64,000 bases of DNA, from positions 1,622,553 through 1,686,552 of the forward strand of contig CM042091.1 in NCBI GenBank assembly GCA_023512835.1, given 5' to 3'. Position numbers and translations under genes: made by a program. Below the pieces are notes generated by a model. That model saw only the letters and a program-made list of their open reading frames with translations, searched no databases and had not been told where the DNA came from. Positions 48,398 through 60,719 of the stretch are shown piece by piece (positions within the stretch are counted from its first letter, which is position 1; the number at the start of each line of letters is the position of its first letter). Source of the stretch: Taxillus chinensis. Its lineage: Eukaryota > Streptophyta > Magnoliopsida > Santalales > Loranthaceae.

Positions 48398-50984
48398 CCT
48401 ACTTACCTAGCTCGTCCATCCACCTTGAGGACCCTCCCTTACTTGCCTAGTACAATGTCCATCTCTTTTATTTACTTATCTCTCTTGTTGTCTTATACTA
48501 AAATCGGTGATTTTTTTATCATTCTTCCAAATTCTAAGATGTTTGAAACTGAGTAAGCGACTCTCCAAGCTAGTAATAAGTTATGGACATTTAAGATCTT
48601 AAACCTTAAGATCTTGGTGGGATTTAATATAAGTATGATGGTTTGGACTTTATTATATAATGTATAGTTGAATTTATGTTCAATTGAGTACTTAATTTGC
48701 TAACACACCAGGTCTGGAAGTTTTAAATTTAGGAACATTACAGCGACAGTTAGGTGTTGGACCATGTCATGTACCACTAGATGATGTGGGTGCAGCTTTG
48801 TTCATGGGGAACAGTAGCAGTAACCAAACATTAAAAAAAAAGGTTCCATAGCAGAAGGCCACTGCTCCCACACCCCTATGGAGTTAGTGGTGGGCTACGG
48901 TCTCGAGCCTATTGACTCGAGACGTCCACTTCACCATAGGCTCATATTTTTACACACCACTTGTTTTATTATTTCATAATAAAAATGTTACATAAGGAAG
49001 ATCACTCAGGTATAGGAAAAAGAAAAACAATCAAAGAATAAATATCCTTCGTAAAACATAAAATATTAAAGACGCCACTAGAAAAGTAAACACAATTTTA
49101 TAAAGGAGGAGGAGAGAATTAGAAGATAGTCATATGAATAAGAGGAGATAATTGAAATGAATTTATAGGGGAGAAAGGGAGGTGATCGTTGAAGGAAAAA
49201 TATAGCCATTAGGGAATATAACTATTTGAAAAGATAATAAGTGAAAATGTTATTTTGGGAAAAAAATTTACATAAGCTTATATATATCTGATCCGATCAA
49301 AATAAGATAACATGTGTTTTAAAAAATTATCTAGTCATTACCATGATATGATAAGCGTGTCTAGTGGATCCTTTTATACGATTATTACATGTAAAATATT
49401 TCAAACACCTAAACCTTTTTTATATTTGGATGGACTTTTTAACTTGTACAACTTTAACTAGTTACATGATTTTCAAGCCATGCTTTTGTAACCTATGTTA
49501 TATTTATTTCAAAAACTCTTTCGGATTTTTCTTTTCCATTTCATTTTTTTAATCGCTAACTGCTATATTTAGGTATTTTGGGGTTGTTTTATCTATGTTT
49601 TATCTTGTGGCATCTATCCTAGCTAAGTGTAGTGTATTATTAAGTCACTTGGATTTTTAAATTGTGATAATCCTTAGTCTAGTGAGTTTTTATACCCATC
49701 AAATGTCATTCCCATTTGTTAATATTTTACTTGTCTCCACTTAGCTACCATTTCTATTATAAATAAATTCATAATATGTTGTTACGTTGAGAAATATTAT
49801 AGTTTATAATGAATGTTTCAATATTTGCTATTATATGGCTTTGTCATCAAATGTTAAAAAATAAAAGCAATGGGCTACCCAAGAAGATACTACACTCATG
49901 AATGTATTATTGAATTTGGTTAACTTAGACACACATGCTGAAAATGATTTCAAGCTGAGTTCTCTAGAAATTATCAGAATGTTTGTCAAATCACCACTAA
50001 ATTCAGATTTAAAAGCCAGACCTCACATTGGGTTCTGAGCAAAAACTTGAAAAGAAAATTTAATATTATTCATGATATGTTAATAGGCCCAAACACAACT
50101 AGTTTTAGTTATAAACATGAAAACAAGAAAGGTTACTTATGGGTAAATTGTGTATTTTAATTTTATGGTTGAGTTTTTTTTTTAATATTTTGAATGGGTG
50201 AGGTTAAAAAAATCATATTTTATAGGTTATATGAAAGGTGTTAATAACTAGTTTATTTATACATAATGTATTATGTGGTTTTTTTTTTACATATATCAAT
50301 ATTTTTTTCAGAGTCACACCCTTTCACTCATAACGAGGTTCCACAATATGTAACCAGTTTTGAAGCCCAGCTGCTAATATAGTTGAAGGAATGGATAGGA
50401 TTAATGCAACCAACACTTGACTTTATGAAATTGAGACCAATATTGGTAGTGTAATGGGGGTGACATTTCATGATAACTTGATGAAGGTAGATGTGACAAA
50501 AACGTGAACAAAATAAAGAGAGATAAAGTGTCAATAACTTGATTCTTGGAATGAAAAACACAGCATCAATATTAGCGAACAAGATAGGAGAGATAAGGTT
50601 AGGGAAGAAGCAGTCATGGCTATTATTGTGCGGTGATTGGATGTTTGTCAACACCCGGGATTGCTTGAGCAAATCCCAACACCTAACAGCTATTTTCGCT
50701 CGGTTGTCATTTCTACTCTCGTTTAAGTCACTTGGCAAATCGCCAGGGCCTTCTCCAGTTCTCCTCTCCCTACTCCTCATGTGCCTAATGCTCTTCTAGA
50801 ACGAGAGTTGAATCTTTTCGTACCTTTTGCACACCAAGTGTTTAACGTTATGCACAACCCAGGTCCTGCAATCCCAGAATCGCCAAATGTTTTTAGAACT
50901 CTTGGAGATTAGGCCCATTAGGGTACCTCCTCGGAGGAATCTGGGTCTGCGCATCCGCTTCCTGTGCCCCCATCCCTGGTTCAT
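48398..50984. other. Spacer, no confident gene
   Basis: Mostly AT-rich. 50539-50799 (plus) and 50328-50780 (minus) are open frames without recognisable motifs; this stretch may belong to the 5' part of the LINE-like remnant that follows. Confidence 0.4.
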
Positions 50985-51732
50985 AAACAGGCACAAACAA
51001 AATTAACTTCTGCAGATTTACTGATGCAGAAGAATCGTCTTCCCAGTAATGGTAACACATTGATTTTTCAAGTCGGACGTGGCTGAACAGAAGGCTGACA
51101 TGCAGGTAGCTCGCATTCAACAGGCCCACGATCTATCTATTCCCAAAACCAATCTGATAAGTTATGTGGCTGGGAGATATCCAAGTCGTCAGCAAATTGT
51201 TTGTCTATGTAAACATTGGGGTGTCCCGTTTACACTACAAGTTCACAATTTGGGTTGGTTGGTATTTCGCTTTAACAGTCATGAGCATATGGCCAATGTC
51301 CATAGTCAGTGGCCTCATTTTGTGCAGATAAAACCTTTGGTGTTAAAAGTAATGCTTGAATTTTTTGACGTTAGCAATGAGAATTTGTCTCGCACTCTAT
51401 GTTGAGCTCAACTTCACCATTTGCCTCTGGAGTTGTGGTTTTCTGATGCTTTAAGTGATATCATGTCTTTAATTAGTAACCCATTGTGCATTGATATGCT
51501 TACTGCCTCTGGAAATTCTCTCTCTTATGCCAGGGGCCTTGTGGAAATTGATTCCGCCATAGAGCCAGCTAAAATGGTCTGTATTTATTTACGTAATGGT
51601 CACTCTTTTATCCAGTATATAGTGCACGGCACTATCCCTACATTCTGTCAGCATTGTCGCATGGTTGGGCATTCGTCTAACAGCTGCAGGCTTCATTCTG
51701 AAGCTGTCAAAAGCATGTCTCTAAGCCATTAA
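50985..51732 (+). pseudogene. LINE ORF1-like (DUF4283 plus zinc knuckle) remnant
   Basis: Nucleic-acid-binding gag-like protein of plant non-LTR retrotransposons. Reads LTSADLLMQKNRLPSNGNTL near 51000-51060, then a DUF4283-type domain (51079-51405), an in-frame TGA at 51403, then LPLELWFSDALSDIMSL, LSYARGLVEIDSA and a C-x2-C-x4-H-x4-C zinc knuckle, FCQHCRMVGHSSNSC. These features follow the normal order of this family. Stops and a shifted frame at the 5' side show decay. No endonuclease or reverse transcriptase follows. Confidence 0.78.
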
Positions 51733-52019
51733 CCAACAGCTGTAATCTTTAGCAAAAACTTTGGAATTGTGCTGATTACAGTAAGCACAAAGATGATGAT
51801 GATGAACAAGGAAGACAAAAGACCAAATTCATGTCACAGGGATTCAATAGAGACAGATAAATGTACCAGACAAACTACTTAGATTACTTCCGGAAGGTGA
51901 TTTCTTTATAGTGTAACTTGTAAAGTTAATCTAAATATGTAAGTCTAAGCACTAAAAAAATGATATGAAGTCATGTTGAAGATTACACATTGATAAGTTT
52001 GCAGAAGAAGCAAAGGATC

Positions 52020-52440
52020 CTAACAACAAAGATTGATTCCCGCCACAAGGTTTCTAATTCAATGACAAATATTTAAGCTACTAGCAAAGTTTTTTGTATT
52101 CTCTAGTGAAGGTATATACTTGCTATAGAATGCTTTAAGATCAACAACAAGGTTTGTGCTCCCTAATGAGGTTTTAAGGCTATCAAGGAAGCACTTGTTA
52201 ATGAGGTTTCAAGTCTATCAACAAAGGCTTAGAGTTTCTAGTAAGAGTTAAGTTCAAAAGTAAATGTTTAAATTTGCTAACAAGGATTCTAACCAACAAC
52301 AAAAGTTTAGGAACTTAAATAACATTTCAAAACCAGCAACGGAGGTTTAAAGGTTGATAGGGAAACTTGAAATTCAACAGCGAGGTTTGTAAACCAATAT
52401 TGAAACTTAAAATCCAACAACAAAGGTTATATTTATTAGC
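52020..52440. repeat. Degenerate repeat array built on CAACAACAAGGTTT
   Basis: Imperfect units such as ATCAACAACAAGGTTTGTG, TATCAACAAAGGCTTAGAG, CCAACAACAAAAGTTTAGG and TCCAACAACAAAGGTTAT recur every 28-40 bp. No frame persists, so it is treated as decayed tandem repeat. Confidence 0.6.
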
Positions 52441-53035
52441 CATTGTTTTAAACATCACCAATAATACTTCAATAATGAATCTTTAATGAGACTTCCTTAG
52501 TAAGACTTAATATTTTCTAACAAAGCTTTGACAATATAACCTCATCATCGAATCTTTAATTTAACTTGGTGTCTCATCCCAACAAATTAGTTTCGTAAGT
52601 CACCTAGATATGATGACTAAACAAAATTCATATTTATAGAATAACCTAAATTTGATATTTGAAAATTTAATAGTTACTTCTTCAACAATAAGTCCACCAA
52701 TGAATAACATTCCAACGATGACTCCACAATCAAATTTCAAAGAATACATTTTAAAGTCATGCCATTTTATGAACTAAAAAAGACAAACTAAACTGTATTT
52801 TTATTTAGCTAATGATGAGTGAAACTGTGAAAGACAAGGTCAAAAAAAAAAATCCTTTTCTATTCACCATCTACCAACAATCACGAAACAACATATTTTG
52901 ATTTTTAAATTTATTTCAGGATTGGAAGACAATAACCACCAAAAAAAAGCCTTTGTATTTTGAGAACATTAGAAAAGTCAAGCCAATGCTTTGAAATCTA
53001 AGGCTAAAAACAAGATTAACTTAAAGAATATCAAT
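52441..53035. other. Spacer, no gene seen
   Basis: AT-rich sequence with no recognisable feature, ending at the left edge of the large tandem duplication. Confidence 0.4.
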
Positions 53036-53965
53036 TTATGAGGTCATAACGATGTTGCAAGTTATAGGGATAAGACATAATCTTGAAGTTATAAGGATCC
53101 TCTAAAAAATTAAGGATACTAAATTTGATGATAACAACAGTAAAACAAGTGATCTAAGCGTAGTACGAATATACTTTCTAATATCGTTTGGTGCATGAGT
53201 GTGAAGATCTATGCAGCATATGAGAAGTACACTTCAATAAAAAAAACATAGATTAGTGGTGTAGAAAAAGAAAAGATTGAGATTCTTTATTGGCTTCACT
53301 TATCGCTAAATGCATGGCATTCTCATACTATTTCTTTTACCAATATTATATTTTGTTTGTTCATAAGAATTCTTAAGGTTGAAACCTTTTAGTCTAAAAT
53401 ACTATAATATTGTAAAAGTTTAACCATTGAGTTTAAAAATCGCCGACTTTTTAACAATTTACAAAATTAAATAGTTTTTTAGAATAAAAACTCTGATCGA
53501 GGAAAGAATCTTTAAACTAATATTAATATGTGTGTTTGTGATGGTATTTTTTGTTTTTTATTTTATTTAATCTACTTGTTCTGCAGAGTTCGTCATCCAC
53601 AAAGTAATTTCTAGAGTATACTTAAAGTTTAAAATTTTAACTTGTAACTTATTCATCCCTTTAAACCACCATGACAACTAACCTATAGAAATCAAAAATA
53701 CATGTGCATGTTTGTCGCAAAATCAATAAACCTTTTTTACTTTATTGAACTCTCATTTTACTCGTTTAGTATGATTAAAACTAACTAGATATTGTTTATA
53801 ATACATTAATGTTATACTTGACAAGAGAATGAAATTGGGAGGTTAGTTCTTACTCTTTACGCCTCATTTTTTAGATTAAAAATTCTACGTAGAGACTGTA
53901 ATTGGACATGACATCCATTCATTACTTTACATATTTAATGCAGTTAATTAGATCCAAAATAAATG

Positions 53966-54437
53966 TAGAGGTGTAAAATGAACTACCGGTCCATAAACCG
54001 GAGCAGACCGAACCAAAATATTTTTGGTCCATTTTAATTGCGGGCCTAAACGGATCGGTCCGTTTAGGGCCGATCTGTGTGGACCAAATCTGTGTAGACA
54101 CGGATTGATCCGTGGACCGACTTATTATTTAAAAAAATAATTTTAAAAAAATTATTACATATTTTACTTAATATATTAGTACTTATAGCCTAAATCTATT
54201 AATTTTAAAATTAAAATTTAAAAATATATACTTTTAAATATATTTTAAAATTTTAAAATATTTAACAAAAACTAACTTATAATATTTATTTTAAATAAAT
54301 AAACAAATATGGACCGGTCCGCATGCAGACCGGATCAAATCAGATAATTTCTGATTCGTTAAAAGTATGAGCATAAACAATCTAGCCCGTTTAGACCCGC
54401 TCTGTGATGAACTGGACCGATTCGTTTTATGCCCCTA
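53966..54437. mobile_element. Non-autonomous hAT-like element in tandem unit 1
   Basis: Ends TAGAGGTGTAAAATG and ...CGTTTTATGCCCCTA are inverted. Interior has short GGACCGGTCC/CCGGTCCATAAACC-type subterminal repeats. Flanks AATAAATG and AATAAACC agree at 6 of 8 positions, a decayed 8-bp target duplication. Confidence 0.7.
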
Positions 54438-54648
54438 AATAAACCAACTACATACTCGTTATCTTTTTTCTTTTTAGACCGACCTTCAATTTCATTGCAT
54501 CTTTGAAATGAGTTTAGATTAAGATTTTTTTTTATAATTATATATATAGCAGTATCAAAAATAAAAAGAATATATATAAGACTAGGAAATTATGAGGTCA
54601 TAATGATGTTGCAAGTAATAGGGATAAGACATAATCTTGAAGTTATAA

Positions 54649-55045
54649 GAGCATCCACTATAGCCTCTTCAAATTTGGCTCTTCAAAATAACCAAAAGTA
54701 TATCTTTTCTATTTTAACAACCCAAGCACACTTTTTAGTCTCTCTATTTTAACCATTTTATCAATTAAAATATTACTTTTTAAATATTTATTTATTTTTT
54801 TAAATGGAAAAATAAATGTGGAAAGAGAAAGAAGAAATAGAAAAGTAAATATAGCGAGAGAAAATATAATATTTTAATAAATAGAGAGTGAATAGTATTT
54901 AATTAAATTTAAAGAGTTACTATTTATTTTGTTAAATTTTTTGTTAGAATAGAGAGTTTGAAAAGTATAGTTTTAAGGTATTTTTGTTAAACTAGCTCTT
55001 CAAACTAACAAAAAAATACATATAGAGAGTCTATAGTGGATGCTC
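54649..55045. mobile_element. MITE with TAA target duplication (PIF/Harbinger-like), inserted in tandem unit 2
   Basis: Perfect inverted ends GAGCATCCACTATAG ... CTATAGTGGATGCTC. TAA lies on both sides (54646-54648 and 55046-55048). Unit 1 of the tandem duplication keeps the unoccupied site (GAAGTTATAAGGATCCTC near 53079-53096) with a single TAA. Length 397 bp. Confidence 0.95.
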
Positions 55046-55907
55046 TAATGATCCTCTAAAAAATTGAGGATACTAAATTTGATAATAACAACCATAAAAC
55101 AAGTGATCTAAGCATAGCACGAATATACTTTCTAATATCGTTTGGTACGTGAGTGTGAAGATCTATGCAGCATATGAGAAGTACACTTCAATAAAAAAAC
55201 ATAGATTAATGGCGTAGAAAAAGAAAAATATTGAGATTCTTTATTTACTTCACTTATCGCTAAATGTATGACATTCTCATACTATTTCTTTTACTAATCT
55301 TATATTTTGTTTGTTCATAAGAATTCTTAAAGTTGAAACCTTTAAGTGTAAAATATTTAATATTATAAAAGTTTAACAGTTAACTTTAAAAATCATCAAT
55401 TTTTTAACAATTTACAAAATTAAATAGTTTTTGAAAATAAAAACTCTGACCGAGGAAAGAATCTTTAAACTAATATTAATGTGTGTTTGTGATGGGTTTT
55501 TTTTGTTTTTTTTCTTATTTAATCTACTTGTTATGCAAAGTTTTTCATGCACAAAGTAATTTCTTGAGTATTCTTAAAGTTTTTAAATTTTAACTTGTAA
55601 GTTATTCATCCCTCTAAACCACCAACCTATAGAAATCAAAAATACATGTGTATGTTACTCACAAAATCAATAAACCTTTTTTACTTCATTGAACTCCCAT
55701 TTTACTCGTTTAGTATGATCAAAACTAACTAAACATTGTTTATAATACATTAATGTTATACTTGACAAGAGAATGATATTGGGAGGTTAGGACTTACTCT
55801 TTACGCCTCATTTTTTAGACTAAAAGTTCTATGTAGGGTCTGTAATTGGACATGACGTCTATTCATTACTTTACAGATTTAATGCACTGAATTAGATCCA
55901 ATAAGTG

Positions 55908-56298
55908 TAGAAGTGTAAAATAGACCACTAGTCAGTAGACCGAAAAAAACCGGATCAAAATATTTTGGTCTATTTTAATTGTGGGCCTACACGGATCGGT
56001 TTGTTTAGGCTCGATCCGTGCGAACACGATACATATTTTACTTAATATATGAGTACTTATAGCATAAATCTATTAATTTTAGAATTAAAGTTTATATATA
56101 TTATATTTAAAATTATAATTTTAAAAAATATTTAATAAAAATTAACTTATAATATTTATTTTAAATAAATAAACAAATATGAACTGGTACGCATGCAGAC
56201 CGAATCAAAACAAATAATTTCTAATTCATTAAAAGTGTAAGCCTAAATTGGGTAGCCCATCTAGGCCTGTTTCGCAACGGGATTCATTTTACACCTCA
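55908..56298. mobile_element. Non-autonomous hAT-like element, unit 2 copy
   Basis: Duplicated partner of the element at 53966-54437, with decayed ends (TAGAAGTGTAAAA ... TTTTACACCTCA) and an internal deletion of about 80 bp. It came with the segmental duplication rather than by a separate insertion. Confidence 0.68.
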
Positions 56299-56749
56299 AA
56301 ATGTATATCCTTACCCTAGTGCAAGTTATATTTTTTCTTTTTAGAGATAGTTTAGATCCAGATTTGTTTTTTATTTTATAATTATATATATAGCAGTATC
56401 AGAAATAAAAAGAATATATATATAGGACTGGGATATTATCTAATTCGGGATTGGCTTCTATCGGGCGCTGTTTAGGAGTTGCCCCAGGCTCGTGTTTTCG
56501 CGGTTGCTGTTGAATTCAGCGAGCTGGCTTACTGTCTGCCTCAGGCCCATCAATTTTTAGAGGGGAGAGAGAGACAACCGAACAACAACTTTGAGGTTGG
56601 GTCGGATTGGGTTTGGATTTCTCTATGATCTCCTTCTCTCTCAACCTTGTCCATAAATTTATCCAAACCCTTTTATTCCAATCGTCTATTCCACACTTAT
56701 TTTCTCGCATCGTCTGTAAATATTTGGTTCTTCTTCAATCTCGTTTCCC

Positions 56750-59502
56750 ATGGCTGAGGCCGAGGCGGCTTTGTATGAGACATCCGAGACAGACACCGCC
56801 GGAGGTGTACTTACGGAGATAATGGTGTTCCTAGGGGCTGTTTGGATAGCATTTATTTTCGGGGTCGTCGTGGGGTGGGCATGGAAGCCCAAATGGGTAA
56901 GCGTGGAGAGAGACAGTAAATTGGGTAAGTTGGGTAGTTTGTCAACTTGCAAAGCCACATCTCCGTGGCCGTCATCTCCGTCGAGTTCGATCTCATCTCC
57001 GTCGAAGGGTTTTGGTTCTCTCTTTCGTATAAATTCATTGAAGTTGCACCCATCGTTCTGCGACTCTTGGGTGATCCACAGCGGCGACGCCGCCACCGCC
57101 GATAAGGAGCCCCACCCCACGCACATCACTAACAATGCCAACTGTAGGTATGCTGTTTTATTTGATTTAGGTACACGACCCAATTATTTGTTTCCTAGGC
57201 TTTTTGTTCCTTGTCGTCAGATTGCAATGAAAAATTCATGATCTTGGTTTGGGTTCAAGCAATGCCAAACGAAGGGGTCATTTTTTTTTTTTACTGCATT
57301 GCTGAAAGAAAACAAATTTATTTATTTATTTGTACGTTTTCGTGAATTTTATTGGGCGTGCGTGTCTATTGATGCCATATCTATATTATTAACTGGAATG
57401 TTGCTACCTCGATATTCGTTGCTTATTCAGCATGCAAAAGTTCGAAGGCAGTGAGGAGTCCTTCGTGCTGCCAGAGAATGATTTAAAGGATTTATACCAG
57501 CTCGTGGAGATGAAAGATGGAGGACCCAGTTGGATAAAAATGATGGATCGATCCACCCCAACAATGGGCTACCAAGCATGGCGCAGAGATCCTCCGGTGG
57601 GGTTTTATGCACCTATTTTTTTTTATTTTCTGGAGATTTAATACCAATATATTTAGATTTATTAATGGAAATTGTGTTATTAGGCCTTATTATATAAAAA
57701 ACACAGCTCTTTGCGGTGAAATTGCCTGTACTTTTTGTGCTGAATATGTTTGATTGGATTTTTCATTTGATGAATCCAGTCTGGCCCTCCTCAATACCGC
57801 AGTAGAACTGTACTTGAGAATGCCACACCTGAGATGGTAAGGGATTTCTTTTGGGATAATGAGTTTCGGCCCAATTGGGATGATATGCTTCTACATTCAA
57901 CAACCCTAAAAGAGTGTCCTACAACAGGATCCATGCTAGTGCGTTGGATACGGAAGGTCCGTAAACCTCCTATATACCATTCTCATTTATAGATAGTCTT
58001 TAATGTACATGCTTATCATTCTAATGGTGTGTTTTACAGTTCCCATTTTTTTGTAGTGATAGAGAATACATAATTGGCCGTCGAATATGGGACTCAGAAA
58101 GGTCATATTACTGTGTGACAAAGGTATGGAACAAGGAAAACATTCTCTAATCATTCTTGGAACCCTCTCACGTTTAGTTACCCATCCAAGTGATGTACTA
58201 GGATGAGATCAAGAAACCTACTACCATGGAATTTAAGTATGGACCTTCGAAGCAGAAATATGCTTTTAGGTTCTGCTTGATTAAGTTGCAAATGAAAAAC
58301 ATGTTATGGAAGAATTTTGTGCAGCAATTAATAACCATAACCATATGATGTCAGGTCTCAGTTTCAACCTAAGATTAGGATATTAAGTTTTTTTTTTAGT
58401 AAATGAAAAAGAAAAACCTGTTATGGGCCGACTATTGTTGGTTTAATAGTATTGGAGCTTGGAAACCACATATGAATAGCTTTGATGAATACAAGAAATC
58501 TACAGTGAGATGTGCTCTATGATGCAGAGAATCATAACTTAGTCTTGGACATTGCTAACAATTCTGAACAGCAAACTAGCGTAGCAAGAAGACATGATAA
58601 TTTCAGGGAAAAGAAGATAAGAAAATAGTGTTGTCAGTTGAGTTAGCCCATCCGTTGTCATCCATTGAACAATTTCTGTGTTGATGCCTATCTATTTTCC
58701 CTTTCACGTTAGCCCAACAATTGTCCTTCATTGACCAGTTAGTTTATGCAGTGAAAAGCAAGTTCAACAGCCACTTATGTTCCCTTGTTGTAAAGCAACC
58801 TTAATGGTTGTCCATCTATTTTCCCTTTCACGTTTCAGGGAGTACCGTGCTCCTCTATCCCAAGATGCAACAAACCAAGGCGCGTTGATCAGTACTATTC
58901 GAGTTGGTGCATTCGTGCAGGTAAGCTTTATCATGCGTTTGCTTGTCTGTTAATAAGTTACAAGAGGATGAACCTGGATGGTCTTGAAACAGTGAACATG
59001 GTCTTCCATTGCGTACCTAACCAAACTTTCCCGTTCTTGGGTGTAAACAGTGGAATCAAAAAGAGGTGATGGCCTGCGCAGTGCGTGTGAGGTGATACTC
59101 TTCCACCATGAGGACATGGGCATTCCCTGGGAAATTGCAAAAATCGGAGTACGGCAGGGGATGTGGGGTGCCGTAAAGAAAATTGAGCCTGGCTTTCGCG
59201 CCTATGAGAAAGAACGAGCTTCTGATGCACCACTCTCTGGTTCTGCCTCTATGGCTCAGATTAGCACCAAAACAAATTTAGAATACCTTAGATCCTTAGG
59301 AAGCACAGATGATGATTTGTCAGGGACTGGGACAGTCACATTAGCCGATAGTCTTCTTCAGCCAGCCAGTAGTAAAATACCAAAGATTCTAATTATAGGC
59401 GGAACTCTACTTGTTGCCTGTAGTATTGATCATGGGCTCTTGACCAAGGCAGCTATATTCGGTGTTGCCAGGAGATTTGCCAAGGTAGGAAAGAGGTTAT
59501 GA
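56750..59502 (+). CDS. START-domain lipid-transfer protein (PC-TP-like, membrane-anchored)
   Basis: START domains bind single lipids in a hydrophobic pocket; plant members of this type are thought to act at membranes, exact ligand unknown. Six coding exons, all in phase with GT/AG: 56750-57147, 57431-57596, 57780-57956, 58040-58123, 58839-58920, 59051-59502; 452 residues, complete. ATG context is CCCATGGC. N-terminal transmembrane segment at about residues 22-46 (LTEIMVFLGAVWIAFIFGVV). START domain about 150-365: LYQLVEMKDGGPSWIKMMDR, YQAWRRDPP, GPPQYRSRTV, DFFWDNEFRPNWDDML, IRKFPFFCSDREYIIGRRIW, VDQYYSSWCIRAVESKRGDG, GMWGAVKKIEPGFRAY. A second hydrophobic segment near 414-435 (LIIGGTLLVACSI) follows. 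Two-membrane-segment layout and motif order match the Arabidopsis START proteins without homeodomain. Convergent with the small gene at 60113-60418. Intron 4 (715 bp) contains a short direct repeat CTATTTTCCCTTTCACGTT. Confidence 0.95.
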
Positions 59503-60112
59503 GTTGGTTAGGAGCCGCAAAGTTCAGGCATCACCTTGCGGCAGAAGAAGATGGTCCACTTTTGATTTGCTTTCATTTATTTTCTGTTAGTTTTTTTTTT
59601 TTTTTTTTTTTTTTTTGAGGTTATGAGTTAAGGTACGTTTTACCTGGTATGTCTATTTTGTACATTTTAAGTCCTGTGCTTGTTTTTTACATCGTGATTG
59701 TACATTGATTCGAGAGACCACCAGTGCCTGTCTGATATGTTATTGATCTCAAAATGTACTACTAGTCAAATATATCCTACAAAGAATAGATTTCTGGGTT
59801 CTGGCAAGAGCAAACGTTCTCCGGATTTTAAAAACAAACAAAAAAAACAAAAACAAAATCAAGGGCGAGCTTATTGATAAAATAACAATTTAGTAATTAC
59901 AAAGAATGACTCGTCTTTTGCTATTCCATCGTGCAACCATGTTGTGTCTGATCTGATGCTATTCCAACGAAGGCAAATAAGAAAAAATATAAAACAAGTA
60001 GCATAAAACAACAAGCTTCACCCCTGAGAATCGAAAACCACGCGTGCGTCTGTAAATCAACGGTATGAATGAGACAAATCTTGGGGTGAACGATTGATTA
60101 TGTATATATATA

Positions 60113-60418
60113 TCACGAAGAGGGGATGATGGTTTCAAAGCAGTAGACCCCATCTAATTCAGGGGCGAACCTGGGGCTTCTCCTCGGCTTCTTCTGCTGC
60201 GGGGTTGGTTTATCTCCGCCAGCTGCTTGCTGGGGAGGAGGCAGAGACCTCCCTTCTTGCTGGCTCTGCCTCTGGCTCTGGCTCTTGGGAGTAGTAGCAT
60301 CTACCATCATGAGCTTTTCCTCGTTGATTGGATTTGAAGGCGCCAAAGAAGAGGAGGAGGAGGAAGCCATCGGCTTCTGGTGGAAGGCATCAAAGAAACT
60401 GAAGACGGACGCCATCAT
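60113..60418 (-). CDS. Small conserved plant protein with RFAPELDGxxCFET C-terminus
   Basis: 101 residues, intronless. Middle is Ser/Gln/Pro-rich and looks disordered. The C-terminus RRSPRFAPELDGVYCFETII matches a short motif found at the end of small stress- or wound-responsive plant proteins of unknown function; the motif is what makes the gene believable. Start chosen at 60418 (MMASVFSFFDAFHQKP); a later Met at residue 17 (MASSSSSSLAP) is possible. A TATATAAAC box lies about 90-100 bp upstream. Cellular role is not known. Confidence 0.75.
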   Translation of the reverse strand: MMASVFSFFDAFHQKPMASSSSSSLAPSNPINEEKLMMVDATTPKSQSQRQSQQEGRSLPPPQQAAGGDKPTPQQKKPRRSPRFAPELDGVYCFETIIPSS

Positions 60419-60507
60419 CTCAAATCTACTTGGGCTGCTGTTGGAACAATAGGCAAGCTGTGAATTACTTGGGATTGATGTCTCCTAAAACAAGTTAGAG
60501 GTTGAGA

Positions 60508-60516
60508 GTTTATATA
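60508..60516 (-). promoter_or_regulatory. TATA box of the small conserved gene
   Basis: TATATAAAC on the minus strand, about 90 bp upstream of the ATG at 60418. Spacing suits a leader of about 60 nt. Leader-side sequence is rich in GA/CT. Confidence 0.55.
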
Positions 60517-60719
60517 CATAGCAGTTAGCAGTGAAGGGAAAGGAAAGGGAAGGTAGAGAGAGAGGGGGAGAGGGAGACAGAGAGAGAAGCGTGGAAGCAT
60601 CCAGAAGGACGACCGACTGTGGAGGATTGGTGAGTTGCTCAAGGAACTTCTGAGAAGGTCGTGGAAGCAGAGTTGACGTGGCATCCCGGTGGGTGCGGGG
60701 GGCTGGAAGTCTAAAAAGG

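Larger units (their letters stand above)
53036..56434. repeat. Diverged tandem duplication, two units of 1.55 and 1.85 kb
   Basis: Unit 1 (53036-54589) and unit 2 (54590-56434) align end to end. Both open TTATGAGGTCATAA(C/T)GATG, share ATATACTTTCTAATATCG and GATCTATGCAGCATATGAG, and close near AGAATATATATA. They differ by scattered substitutions, a MITE present only in unit 2 (54649-55045), and about 80 bp missing from the hAT-like element of unit 2. Non-coding. Confidence 0.92.
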
